Shown: one piece after another, positions 55,767 to 64,000 of the stretch
Layout: each line of letters begins with the position of its first letter
How positions within the stretch are numbered: the stretch's first letter is position 1
Source: Pseudomonas sp. HS6
GTDB taxonomy: Bacteria > Pseudomonadota > Gammaproteobacteria > Pseudomonadales > Pseudomonadaceae
Assembly: GCF_023375815.1 (NCBI RefSeq)
Contig: NZ_CP067412.1
Location: 3,410,001-3,474,000, forward strand
Direction: 5' to 3'
Length of the DNA: 64,000 nt
The notes under the pieces: generated by a model
What the model saw: only the letters and a program-made list of their open reading frames with translations
Databases searched by the model: none
Told to the model about the DNA's origin: nothing
Translations under genes and position numbers: made by a program

Positions 55767-56635
55767 ACCAGCTCCTCTTCGTCGGCGCCCAGGTAAGCCG
55801 CAATCACCTTCGGATCGTGACGGATAGCCTCCGGCCCGCCCTCGGCGATGACGATGCCGTGATCCAGCACCACGATGTGATCGGAAATGCTCATAACCAT
55901 GCCCATGTCGTGTTCGATCAGCACCACGGTCAGATCGTGCTCGTCACGCAGCAGCCGGATCATCGCGCTCAGCGCTTCGGTTTCCTGAGGGTTGAGGCCT
56001 GCGGCCGGTTCGTCGAGGCAGATGATCTGCGGCCGCGTGCACATGGCCCGGGCAATCTCCAAACGGCGTTGCTGGCCGTAGGACAGCTCACCGGCCAGAC
56101 GATTGGCGCAGTCCACCAGATCCACCACTTCCAGCCAGTAAAACGCGCAGTCCAGTGCATCGCTTTCAGCCTTGCGATAGCCCTTGGTGTTGAGGATGCC
56201 GGCCAGCATGTTGCGGTTGACCCACATGTGCTGGGCCACCAGCAGGTTTTCCAGCACCGACATTTCCTTGAACAGGCGAATGTTCTGGAACGTCCGGGCC
56301 AGGCCCGCGCGGTTCACCAGGTGGGTGCCGCCAAACATCTTGTAGTACAGGCGACTGGCAAAGTTTTTCGGCGAGACGAAGTCGGTCGGTTTGAACGACT
56401 CGCCCAACAGTTGAATCACGTTGGTCTGCTGGCCGCGCACATTGAGTTCTATCTTGCCGCCGGAGGCTTTATAGAAGCCGGTGAGGCAGTTGAACACCGT
56501 GGTCTTGCCGGCGCCGTTGGGGCCGATCAGGGCGAAGATCGAGTTGCGTTTGACCTTCAGGCTGACGTCGCTCAAGGCCTTGATGCCACCGAAGTGCATC
56601 ATCAGTTTTTCAACAGAGAGTACGACTTCACTCAT
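55763..56635 (-). CDS. braF: Branched-chain amino acid ABC transporter ATPase BraF/LivG
   Basis: A 290-residue ATPase of the LivG type. Walker A GPNGAGKTTVFNCLTGFYK lies near residue 38, the signature is ELSYGQQRRLEIARAM, Walker B is IICLDEPAAGLNPQE, and the switch is IEHDMGMVM. The signature LSYGQ is normal for LivG. It overlaps braE and braG by 4 bases each. Confidence 0.95.
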   Translation of the reverse strand: MSEVVLSVEKLMMHFGGIKALSDVSLKVKRNSIFALIGPNGAGKTTVFNCLTGFYKASGGKIELNVRGQQTNVIQLLGESFKPTDFVSPKNFASRLYYKMFGGTHLVNRAGLARTFQNIRLFKEMSVLENLLVAQHMWVNRNMLAGILNTKGYRKAESDALDCAFYWLEVVDLVDCANRLAGELSYGQQRRLEIARAMCTRPQIICLDEPAAGLNPQETEALSAMIRLLRDEHDLTVVLIEHDMGMVMSISDHIVVLDHGIVIAEGGPEAIRHDPKVIAAYLGADEEELV

Positions 56636-57933
56636 GGCGCAGTCCTCTCATAGTGAATGGCACCTTTGCGTGGAGTGACCCCGGTACGGCTGATGCGGAT
56701 CAGCCCGCGAGGTCGCCAGATCATCATCAACACCATCAGGATCCCGAACAGCAGCACGCGGTATTCGGCGAAGCCGCGCAGCAGTTCCGGGGCGACGGTC
56801 AGCACGAACGCTGCAATCACCACACCGATGGTCGAACCCATGCCGCCGAGCACGACGATGGCGAGGATCAGCGCCGATTCGAAGAAGGTGAACGAGGTCG
56901 GGTTGACGAAACCTTGATAGGTCGCGAAGAACACACCCGCCAGACCCGCCGTGGATGCACCGATGGTGAATGCCGAGAGCTTGACCAGCACGTGGTTCAG
57001 ACCCATCGAGCGGCAGGCGATTTCGTCTTCACGCAGAGCTTCCCAGGCGCGGCCGACCGGCATCTTCACCAGACGATGCTTGATGTACAGCACGGCAAGG
57101 ACCACCAGGAACAACACCGCATAGATAAAGTAATACTTCACGTCCGGGTTGTAGGCGATGCCGAAGAACTCGTGGAACGGCACCCCGCCATCCTTCGCCC
57201 GCTTGCCGAATTCCAGGCCGAAGAAGGTCGGAAGTGGCGCCGGCATGCCGTTCGGGCCGCCGGTCAGCGATAGCCAGTTATTAAGGATCAGACGGATGAT
57301 TTCACCGAAGCCGAGGGTCACGATCGCCAGATAGTCACCGTGCAGGCGCAGCACCGGGAAACCGAGGATGCAACCGGCCAGACCGGCGGTGATCGCCGCC
57401 AGCGGCAGCACGGTCCAGAAGCCCAGGCCGAGGTATTGATAACCGAGCGCCAGACCGTAGGCGCCGATGGCATAGAACGCCACGTAACCCAGGTCGAGCA
57501 GGCCGGCCAGGCCGACCACGATGTTCAGCCCCAACCCCAGCAGCACGTAGATCAACCCGAGGATGACCACGCCCAGCAGGTAGGAGTTGGAAACAAACGG
57601 CACGGCCACGGCCAGCACAATCAGCAGCGGGATGATCCAGCGCAGGCTGGATTTGTGATCGGCGGGCAGCACATGCACACCGGAACCGGTGCTCTCGAAA
57701 CCTTCGAGGATTTTCAGGCCCTTGGGGGTTTGCAGGAACAGGCTGAGGGCAAACCGGCCGGCCATGACGATGGCAATGATCCACGCCACGCGGGTCGGTT
57801 CGAGGTTGAAGCTGTAGCCGTCGAGTACCACGCCGACAATCGGCCCGAACACGATCAGGGCAATCAGACCGGCGAGAATCGCCTCAACCAGGCTTTTTTT
57901 GACATCAATGGATTTTGCAGTGGTTGAAGACAT
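56632..57933 (-). CDS. braE: Branched-chain amino acid ABC transporter permease BraE/LivM
   Basis: A 433-residue membrane subunit of the importer (LivM type) with an extra N-terminal segment of about 120 residues containing two helices, as in other Pseudomonas BraE proteins. The family core reads GLNIVVGLAGLLDLGYVAFY and, in the cytoplasmic loop, WEALREDEIACRSMGLN. It begins 3 bp after braD ends and overlaps braF by 4 bases. Confidence 0.94.
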   Translation of the reverse strand: MSSTTAKSIDVKKSLVEAILAGLIALIVFGPIVGVVLDGYSFNLEPTRVAWIIAIVMAGRFALSLFLQTPKGLKILEGFESTGSGVHVLPADHKSSLRWIIPLLIVLAVAVPFVSNSYLLGVVILGLIYVLLGLGLNIVVGLAGLLDLGYVAFYAIGAYGLALGYQYLGLGFWTVLPLAAITAGLAGCILGFPVLRLHGDYLAIVTLGFGEIIRLILNNWLSLTGGPNGMPAPLPTFFGLEFGKRAKDGGVPFHEFFGIAYNPDVKYYFIYAVLFLVVLAVLYIKHRLVKMPVGRAWEALREDEIACRSMGLNHVLVKLSAFTIGASTAGLAGVFFATYQGFVNPTSFTFFESALILAIVVLGGMGSTIGVVIAAFVLTVAPELLRGFAEYRVLLFGILMVLMMIWRPRGLIRISRTGVTPRKGAIHYERTAP

Positions 57934-57936
57934 CGC

Positions 57937-58851
<915 letters not shown>

Positions 58852-58959
58852 AACGCAATCTCACGCAGTGAGAACCTGCACACCCTGAGGCGCGCGGTTC
58901 TTCTAGGAAAAATACAGATTTACGTCGGAGCAATGTCAGACAGGCCACCACAGCCCCCT

Positions 58960-59049
58960 TGTGGGAGCTGGCTTGCCAGCGATAGCGGTAGAACGTTCAA
59001 CAAAGTTGTCGACTGTCAGGCCGTCATCGCGGGCAAGCCCGCTCCCACA
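58960..59049. repeat. Hybrid REPIN between braC and braD
   Basis: An inverted pair joining the GCTGGCTTGCCAGC and GCGGGCAAGCCCGC cores over 90 bp. It follows the binding-protein gene, the same place as the REPIN after urtA. Confidence 0.9.
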
Positions 59050-59080
59050 GGGAATGTGGCGTCCGGTTGATCAAGTGCCG

Positions 59081-60214
59081 TTATTTCTGTTTTTCCAGCT
59101 GGTGATATTTGCCGGTCGCGTCCCACTGGTAGACCACGTAGTCGGAGACTTTCAGGTCGCCCTTGGAATCCCAGGTCTTCTCGCCCATCACGGTCTTGAC
59201 CGGGTTGGCTTTCAGCCATTTGGCAGCGTCTTCGCCCTTGTTGGACTTGGCGCCGTTGAAGCCGGCAGCCAGTGCCTGAACCGAAGCGTAGGCGTACAGG
59301 GTGTAGCCTTCAGGCTCGGTGCCGGCCTTGCGGAAGGCATCCACGACCGTCTTGCTTTCCGGCAACAGGCGCGGGTCGGCGCCGAAGGTCATCAGCACGC
59401 CGTCGACGTATTGAGGGCCGCCAGCGGTGGTCACCAGTTCGTCGGTCACGATGCCGTCGTCAGACATGAACTTCACGTCTTTCAGGCCTTCGGTACGCAG
59501 TTGCTTGACCAGTGGACCGGCTTCCGGGTGCAGACCGCCGAAGTAGACCACGTCGGCACCGGCCGCGCGGATCTTGGTAACCACGGCGCTGAAGTCTTTC
59601 TCGCCACGGGTCAGGCCTTCGTACAGCACCGGCGTCACGCCGCGCTTGGTCAGCTGAGCCTTGGTCGCATCGGCCAGGCCCTGACCGTAGGTGTCTTTGT
59701 CGTGCAGCACGGCAACTTTCTTGCCCTTGAGCACGTCGACGATGTAGTCGCCAGCGACGATGCCTTGCTGGTCGTCACGCCCGCACATACGGAACATGGC
59801 GCTCAGGCCGCGCTCGGTCACCTGCGGGTTGGTGGAACCCGGAGTGATCGCGATAACGCCGGCTTCGTCGTAAATCTCAGAGGCTGGAATGGTGGAAGAG
59901 GAGCAGAAGTGACCGACAACGCCGTTTACTTTCTGGTTCACGAGATCCTTGGCGACCGTCACCGCCTGTTTCGGTTCGCAGGCGTCATCGCCTTTGACCA
60001 AGACGATTTTCTCCCCGTTGACGCCGCCCGCCGCGTTGACCGCATCGGCCGCCGCTTGTGCCCCCTTCATGTACTGCTCGCCAAATGCCGCGTTGGCGCC
60101 AGTCATAGGGCCCGCCACACCGATTTTCACATCAGCTTGTGCAAACGCAGAAACACCCAGCGCAGTAGCCACTGCGAGGGCCAGAAAGCCTTTCTTGTAA
60201 AACGTCTGGGACAT
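59081..60214 (-). CDS. braC: Branched-chain amino acid binding protein BraC/LivK
   Basis: The 377-residue periplasmic receptor for leucine, isoleucine, valine and related amino acids. A signal peptide covers residues 1-26 (ATALGVSAFAQA), followed by DVKIGVAGPMTGANAAFGEQ. The ligand site lies in GHFCSSSTIPASEIYDEAGV, and the disulfide pair is Cys in DDACEPKQ and FRMCGRDDQ. The ATG at 60214 is set by homology; upstream in-frame codons to 60259 are not used by the family. It is the first gene of the operon. Confidence 0.96.
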   Translation of the reverse strand: MSQTFYKKGFLALAVATALGVSAFAQADVKIGVAGPMTGANAAFGEQYMKGAQAAADAVNAAGGVNGEKIVLVKGDDACEPKQAVTVAKDLVNQKVNGVVGHFCSSSTIPASEIYDEAGVIAITPGSTNPQVTERGLSAMFRMCGRDDQQGIVAGDYIVDVLKGKKVAVLHDKDTYGQGLADATKAQLTKRGVTPVLYEGLTRGEKDFSAVVTKIRAAGADVVYFGGLHPEAGPLVKQLRTEGLKDVKFMSDDGIVTDELVTTAGGPQYVDGVLMTFGADPRLLPESKTVVDAFRKAGTEPEGYTLYAYASVQALAAGFNGAKSNKGEDAAKWLKANPVKTVMGEKTWDSKGDLKVSDYVVYQWDATGKYHQLEKQK

Positions 60215-60578
60215 GAGGTGGTGCTCCAAGGTTTTTTTTAGTTGGCACTGCGACTTCACTGGATTGCTCAGAGCAAGGGCCGTGCCATCGGTTTTTTATT
60301 CTTCAAAAAGTCGCTGCTTTCTTGTTATTTCGACTGTTTCGTTCCCATTTTCATTGGGCGTGCAACCGTCTAAACCGCGGAAGGTGAAACCATTTATTTT
60401 TTCAGGCGCAACCCGCACGCGCCATCATTGCAACCGCGGCGCCAAACGACGTGCAACCAGCCTGTAACAGCCCGCGTCACCGAACTGCACACTGCTGGTG
60501 CGGGACTGCTACAACCCGCACCATTACAGGCTAGTCGCTACGCCGAAAAGCGCCGCTTCACGCAACATATTTCAACAC
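60215..60578. other. Regulatory gap between braC and amaA
   Basis: A 364-bp region. It holds the sigma-54 promoter of braC at its left end and a CG-rich, repeat-poor remainder with several short dyads (for example GTGCGGG...CCCGCAC near 60499-60533). No gene was found. Confidence 0.55.
60272..60287 (-). promoter_or_regulatory. Consensus sigma-54 promoter of braC
   Basis: On the minus strand TGGCACG-gccc-TTGCT is a full match to the sigma-54 consensus. It ends 58 bp before the braC ATG. It indicates control of the bra operon by RpoN and an activator such as NtrC. Confidence 0.8.
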
Positions 60579-61862
60579 TCAAATGACAATGCGCAGGCAC
60601 TGGCCCGCGTGATACAGCGAGAACCCGGCCTCGTACAGGCAACTGCGCAAGCCCACACCCGCCAGGGGCTGCATCGGTGCAAAGGGAATCGGCAACGCCT
60701 GAGGATTTCCGTTACACAGGTAGTCGGCGAAGGCTTTGCCGACCACCGTGCCGGTGGTCACGCCACGACCGTTGTAACCGGTGACGGCCACCAGTCCCGG
60801 CGCCGGCTCGAACAGGCGCATCAAATGATCGGGGGTGAAGGCGATGCGCCCGGTCCAGGTGCACTCCCACTCCACCGGTTCGAGGTTGGGGAAGTAATGC
60901 TGCTGCACCCGGTCGGCCCAGGCCTTAAGGAACCAGGTCGGTTTCTGATTGCCGTTGCCGAGGCTGCCCAGCAACAGACGCCCGTCCTTGTCGCGACGGA
61001 TGCTGCTCAGCACCTGGCGTGTGTCCCACGAGCCCTGCCCGCCCGGCAGGATTTCATGGGCAGCGTCTTCGGTAAGCGGCACCGAAGCGACCTGATAGTA
61101 ATAACCGGGGAAGAAATTGCGTTTGAGTTCGGTCCAGTCGCCTTCGGTGTAGGCGTTGGAGGCGATCACCACTTGTTCGGCGAGCACCGAACCCTGCTCG
61201 GTCTGCACCGACCATTGCTGGCCCTGACGTTCAAGGCGCGTGACCGGGGAGTGATCGAACATCTGCCCGCCGAGCCCCGCCACGGCTTTCGCCAGCCCGG
61301 TGACATACGCCATCGGATTGAGCGTGCCGGCGCGTCGGTCGAGCAACGCGGCGGCAATCTTTTGCGTGCCGGTCGCCTGCTCACAGGCTTTTCCGGTCAG
61401 CAGTTCGACCGGCGCACCCCGGCGTTTCCACTGTTCTTCGCGACTGCGCAGATCCGCCTCACCCTTGGCGTTGTGCGCCATGTGCAGGGTGCCTTCGCGG
61501 CGCAACTGGCAATCGATGTTGTACTTATCCACAAGGCTGAACACCAGCGCCGGCGCCGCACCGAGCATGCGGTTGAGCTGGCTGCCGACCGCCTCGCCGA
61601 AGCCGGCCTCAATCTCGTCCGGCGGAATCCACATCCCGGCGTTGACCAGTCCGACGTTGCGCCCGGAACCGCCATGCCCGGCGCGATGGGCTTCCAGCAC
61701 GCAGACACTTTTGCCCTTCTCCAGCAGATGCAGCGCCGCCGACAGCCCGGTAAACCCGGCGCCGATCACGCAGACATCGACTTTGACCTCACCCCTGAGC
61801 ACCGTGTTATCCGGTCGTTGCGGCGTGAGTTTTTCCCACAGACATTCTTCGCGTAACGGCAT
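60579..61862 (-). CDS. amaA: L-pipecolate oxidase AmaA
   Basis: A 427-residue FAD-dependent oxidase of the DAO/glycine oxidase fold. The dinucleotide loop is DVCVIGAGFTGLSAALHLL, with GAGFTG at residues 34-39, and a GG doublet follows in GHGGSGRNVGLVNAGMW. In P. putida, AmaA oxidises L-pipecolate to 1-piperideine-6-carboxylate in D-lysine catabolism, and the amaA-amaB-lysR order is the same here. A gamma-glutamylputrescine oxidase (PuuB) is the other close family. The ATG at 61862 follows TTGGAG. Confidence 0.85.
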   Translation of the reverse strand: MPLREECLWEKLTPQRPDNTVLRGEVKVDVCVIGAGFTGLSAALHLLEKGKSVCVLEAHRAGHGGSGRNVGLVNAGMWIPPDEIEAGFGEAVGSQLNRMLGAAPALVFSLVDKYNIDCQLRREGTLHMAHNAKGEADLRSREEQWKRRGAPVELLTGKACEQATGTQKIAAALLDRRAGTLNPMAYVTGLAKAVAGLGGQMFDHSPVTRLERQGQQWSVQTEQGSVLAEQVVIASNAYTEGDWTELKRNFFPGYYYQVASVPLTEDAAHEILPGGQGSWDTRQVLSSIRRDKDGRLLLGSLGNGNQKPTWFLKAWADRVQQHYFPNLEPVEWECTWTGRIAFTPDHLMRLFEPAPGLVAVTGYNGRGVTTGTVVGKAFADYLCNGNPQALPIPFAPMQPLAGVGLRSCLYEAGFSLYHAGQCLRIVI

Positions 61863-61901
61863 TGCCAGACTCCAACAGAAACCTAACAAACACTGCATAC
61901 C

Positions 61902-61991
61902 CTGTGGGAGCGGGCTTGCCCGCGATTGCGTCAGTTCAGTCAGAGGTTAGTTGGCTGACAGACTGCTATCGCGGGCAAGCCCGCCCCCACA
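61902..61991. repeat. REPIN between amaB and amaA
   Basis: An inverted pair with the GCGGGC...GCCCGC core over 90 bp. The right arm ends GCCCGCCCCCAC, one base off the standard GCTCCCAC. Confidence 0.88.
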
Positions 61992-62018
61992 GGTTTCTTC
62001 GTCGTATCGATTACTCTG

Positions 62019-63509
62019 TCAATCGAACGTGATGCCCTGCGCCAGCGGCAACTCCAGCGAGTAGTTCACCGTATTGGTCTGGCGGCGCATGTACGCGCGC
62101 CATGCATCCGAACCCGACTCACGACCACCGCCCGTCTCTTTCTCGCCACCGAACGCGCCGCCGATTTCCGCGCCGCTCGGGCCGATGTTGACGTTGGCGA
62201 TGCCGCAGTCACTGCCGACCGCCGACATGAACTTCTCGGCCTCGCGCACATCGGTGGTGAAGATGCACGACGACAGGCCTTGCGGCACCGCGTTGTTCAG
62301 GCGCAGCGCCTCTTCGAAATCGCTGTAACCGACCACGTACAGGATCGGCGCGAAGGTCTCGCTGCACACCACGTCGCTCTGCTCCGGCATTTCGACGATG
62401 GCCGGCGAAACGTAGTAGGCATTCGGGAATTGCTCTTCCAGTTGGCGCTTGCCGCCGAACACCCGGCCGCCCTCGCTCAGTGCCTGCTCCAACGCGTCCT
62501 GCATGTTTTCGAAGCTGTGCTTGTCGATCAGCGGGCCGATCAGGTTGCCTTCCAGCGGGTGACCGATACGGACTTTGGAGTACGCGGCTTTCAGGCGGGT
62601 GACGATTTCTTCTTTCACCGACTCATGAGCGATCAGGCGACGCAACGTGGTGCAACGCTGGCCGGCGGTGCCGACGGCGCTGAACAGGATCGCGCGCACC
62701 GCCATGTCCAGATCGGCGCTCGGGCCGAGGATCATCGCGTTGTTGCCGCCCAGTTCGAGGATGCTGCGGGCGAAGCGCGCGGCGACTTTCGGCGCCACTT
62801 CGCGGCCCATGCGGGTGCTGCCGGTGGCGCTGATCAGCGCGACACGCGGGTCATCCACCAGCGCTTCGCCGGCATCACGACCACCGATGATCACCTGGCA
62901 AAGATTGGCCGGCGCATCGCTGAAATTCTTCACCACACGATCAAACAGCGCCTGACAGGCCAGCGCGGTCAGTGGGGTCTTCTCCGAAGGCTTCCACACC
63001 ACCGGGTTGCCGCACACCAGCGCCAGCGTGGTGTTCCACGCCCACACCGCGACCGGGAAGTTGAACGCGCTGATCACGCCGACCACGCCCAGCGGGTGCC
63101 AGGTTTCACGCATGTGGTGGCCCGGGCGCTCGGAGGCGATGGTCAAGCCGTACAACTGGCGCGACAGACCGACAGCGAAGTCGCAGATGTCGATCATTTC
63201 CTGCACTTCACCCAGGCCTTCCTGAGTAATCTTGCCGGCCTCCCAGGAAACCAGTTCGCCGAGATCATTCTTGTACTCGCGCAGGACTTCACCGAACTGA
63301 CGCACCAGCTCGCCGCGACGCGGGGCCGGCACCTTGCGCCATTGTTCGAACGCATGATCTGCGCGACTGATGTGCTGCTCGACTTCAGCCGGGCCTTCCC
63401 AGTTCACGGCGGCGATGCGGCTGCCGTCGATGGGCGAATGCACCGGCACTTTGCCGTTCTGGTACAGGGCCGGGTTCACACCAAGACGATCAAGCAATGC
63501 GGCAACCAT
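62019..63509 (-). CDS. amaB: Piperideine-6-carboxylate (aminoadipate semialdehyde) dehydrogenase AmaB
   Basis: A 496-residue aldehyde dehydrogenase of the ALDH7 (antiquitin) type. The nucleophile is Cys286 in GTAGQRCTTLRRL, and the general base is Glu252 in ILELGGNNAMILG. The ending GITFD and the stretch NINIGPSGAEIGGAFGGEKE (here NVNIGPSGAEIGGAFGGEK) are typical of this group. It oxidises the product of AmaA to 2-aminoadipate. It is the first gene of amaB-amaA, divergent from a LysR gene. Confidence 0.93.
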   Translation of the reverse strand: MVAALLDRLGVNPALYQNGKVPVHSPIDGSRIAAVNWEGPAEVEQHISRADHAFEQWRKVPAPRRGELVRQFGEVLREYKNDLGELVSWEAGKITQEGLGEVQEMIDICDFAVGLSRQLYGLTIASERPGHHMRETWHPLGVVGVISAFNFPVAVWAWNTTLALVCGNPVVWKPSEKTPLTALACQALFDRVVKNFSDAPANLCQVIIGGRDAGEALVDDPRVALISATGSTRMGREVAPKVAARFARSILELGGNNAMILGPSADLDMAVRAILFSAVGTAGQRCTTLRRLIAHESVKEEIVTRLKAAYSKVRIGHPLEGNLIGPLIDKHSFENMQDALEQALSEGGRVFGGKRQLEEQFPNAYYVSPAIVEMPEQSDVVCSETFAPILYVVGYSDFEEALRLNNAVPQGLSSCIFTTDVREAEKFMSAVGSDCGIANVNIGPSGAEIGGAFGGEKETGGGRESGSDAWRAYMRRQTNTVNYSLELPLAQGITFD

Positions 63510-63670
63510 GGGTCACTCCTCAAGCGAAAAACTGAATGTGTGCGGGCGCGTTTTCACGACCGGGCAGACCTTTAGTTGTAGCGTCAGGATGGCTGTGCAA
63601 CAAACGACCTTTACGCGAGATATCATTCCGTTTATTCATGCTGCGCAGAAAGACAAGAAAAGGATCGCCC

Positions 63671-64000
63671 ATGCTGAACAAACGCCACTTGCCGTCGATC
63701 ACCGCGTTGCAGTGCTTCGAGGCCGTGACCCGGCACCTGAGTTTCACCCGGGCCGCCGAGGAACTGAACCTGACCCAGAGCGCTGTCAGCAAGCAGGTGG
63801 CGCAACTCGAAGAATTGTTACAGCACTTGTTGTTCCGTCGGGTACGCCGCCGTTTGCAGATGACCCCGGCCGGCGATCTGTACTTGGTGGAAGTCAGAAA
63901 AATCCTGACCCAGGTCGAGATGTCGACGCATTACCTGCGTTCCTACGGCGGCGAGACCGAAGTCCTGCGGGTCTCCACGCCCTCGACCTTCGGCGCCCGC
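63671..64000 (+). CDS. LysR family regulator, partial
   Basis: The first 110 codons of a LysR regulator, cut by the window end. The winged helix reads ALQCFEAVTRHLSFTRAAEE then LNLTQSAVSKQVAQLEELLQ. It diverges from amaB over a 161-bp gap, as in P. putida, so it probably controls lysine/pipecolate catabolism. The effector domain is mostly missing. Confidence 0.9.
   Translation, partial: MLNKRHLPSITALQCFEAVTRHLSFTRAAEELNLTQSAVSKQVAQLEELLQHLLFRRVRRRLQMTPAGDLYLVEVRKILTQVEMSTHYLRSYGGETEVLRVSTPSTFGAR

Noticed and set aside
60242..60257. A second sigma-54 promoter (TGGCAC on the plus strand) before amaA
   Set aside because: The -12 GC doublet is missing at the right distance, and it would point towards a gene on the opposite strand.

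Overview
The window is chromosomal DNA from a GC-rich gammaproteobacterium, almost certainly a Pseudomonas of the fluorescens group. Four things point there: the gene order (cobG/cobH beside cobL-cbiD-cobK and a TonB receptor with an ABC transporter; urt and ure genes with an acetyltransferase between ureA and ureB; desT/fabR-ureE-ureF-ureG-hupE; amaA-amaB-lysR), the protein sequences, and two families of intergenic palindromic repeats typical of that group (REP/REPIN elements with a GTGGGAGC core, and longer elements with a CCCTCTCCC...GGGAGAGGG core). No rRNA, tRNA, CRISPR array, insertion sequence or prophage was seen. All names rest on reading the sequence from memory of families; no search was run.

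1-15.3 kb is metal and cofactor acquisition. A divergent cobalamin block (cobH partial and cobG leftward; cobL, cbiD, cobK rightward) is followed by a copper block: two DUF2946 proteins, a PCu(A)C chaperone, an OprC-type copper receptor that keeps the CxxxM and HxM ligand motifs, and a PepSY membrane protein with a His/Met-rich loop. Next comes a TonB receptor with its own ABC importer, behind a 13-bp palindrome resembling a Zur box and a terminator-like hairpin in the leader.

15.4-26 kb is urea use: urtABCDE (urea ABC importer) behind a sigma-54 promoter, then ureD, ureA, two GNAT acetyltransferases, ureB and ureC. REPINs and longer repeats sit inside these operons. 26-33 kb is one giant gene for a 2343-residue LRR/NEL E3 ubiquitin ligase-type effector with three copies of a roughly 310-residue module. 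It is the most accessory-looking gene in the window. 33.2-44.5 kb holds a histidine kinase, cbpA/cbpM, an Hsp70-like gene, transporters, regulators, a lipase homologue without a signal peptide, an azoreductase and a ferritin-like protein.

44.6-54.3 kb: an AsmA-like protein, a secreted protein made of tandem TPQGQT repeats, a FabR/DesT regulator, the second urease block (ureE, ureF, ureG, hupE) behind another sigma-54 promoter, a sugar epimerase-like enzyme, a CDF transporter and an SDR. 54.3-55.05 kb is a gene-free stretch with six DnaA-box-like sites and two perfect hairpins. 55-60.3 kb is the branched-chain amino acid importer braCDEFG with a consensus sigma-54 promoter. 60.5-64 kb is L-pipecolate/lysine catabolism (amaA, amaB) and a LysR regulator cut by the window end.

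Urea uptake, urease maturation with a nickel permease, and amino acid uptake each carry a sigma-54 promoter. This suggests one nitrogen-limitation response spread over three transcription units.
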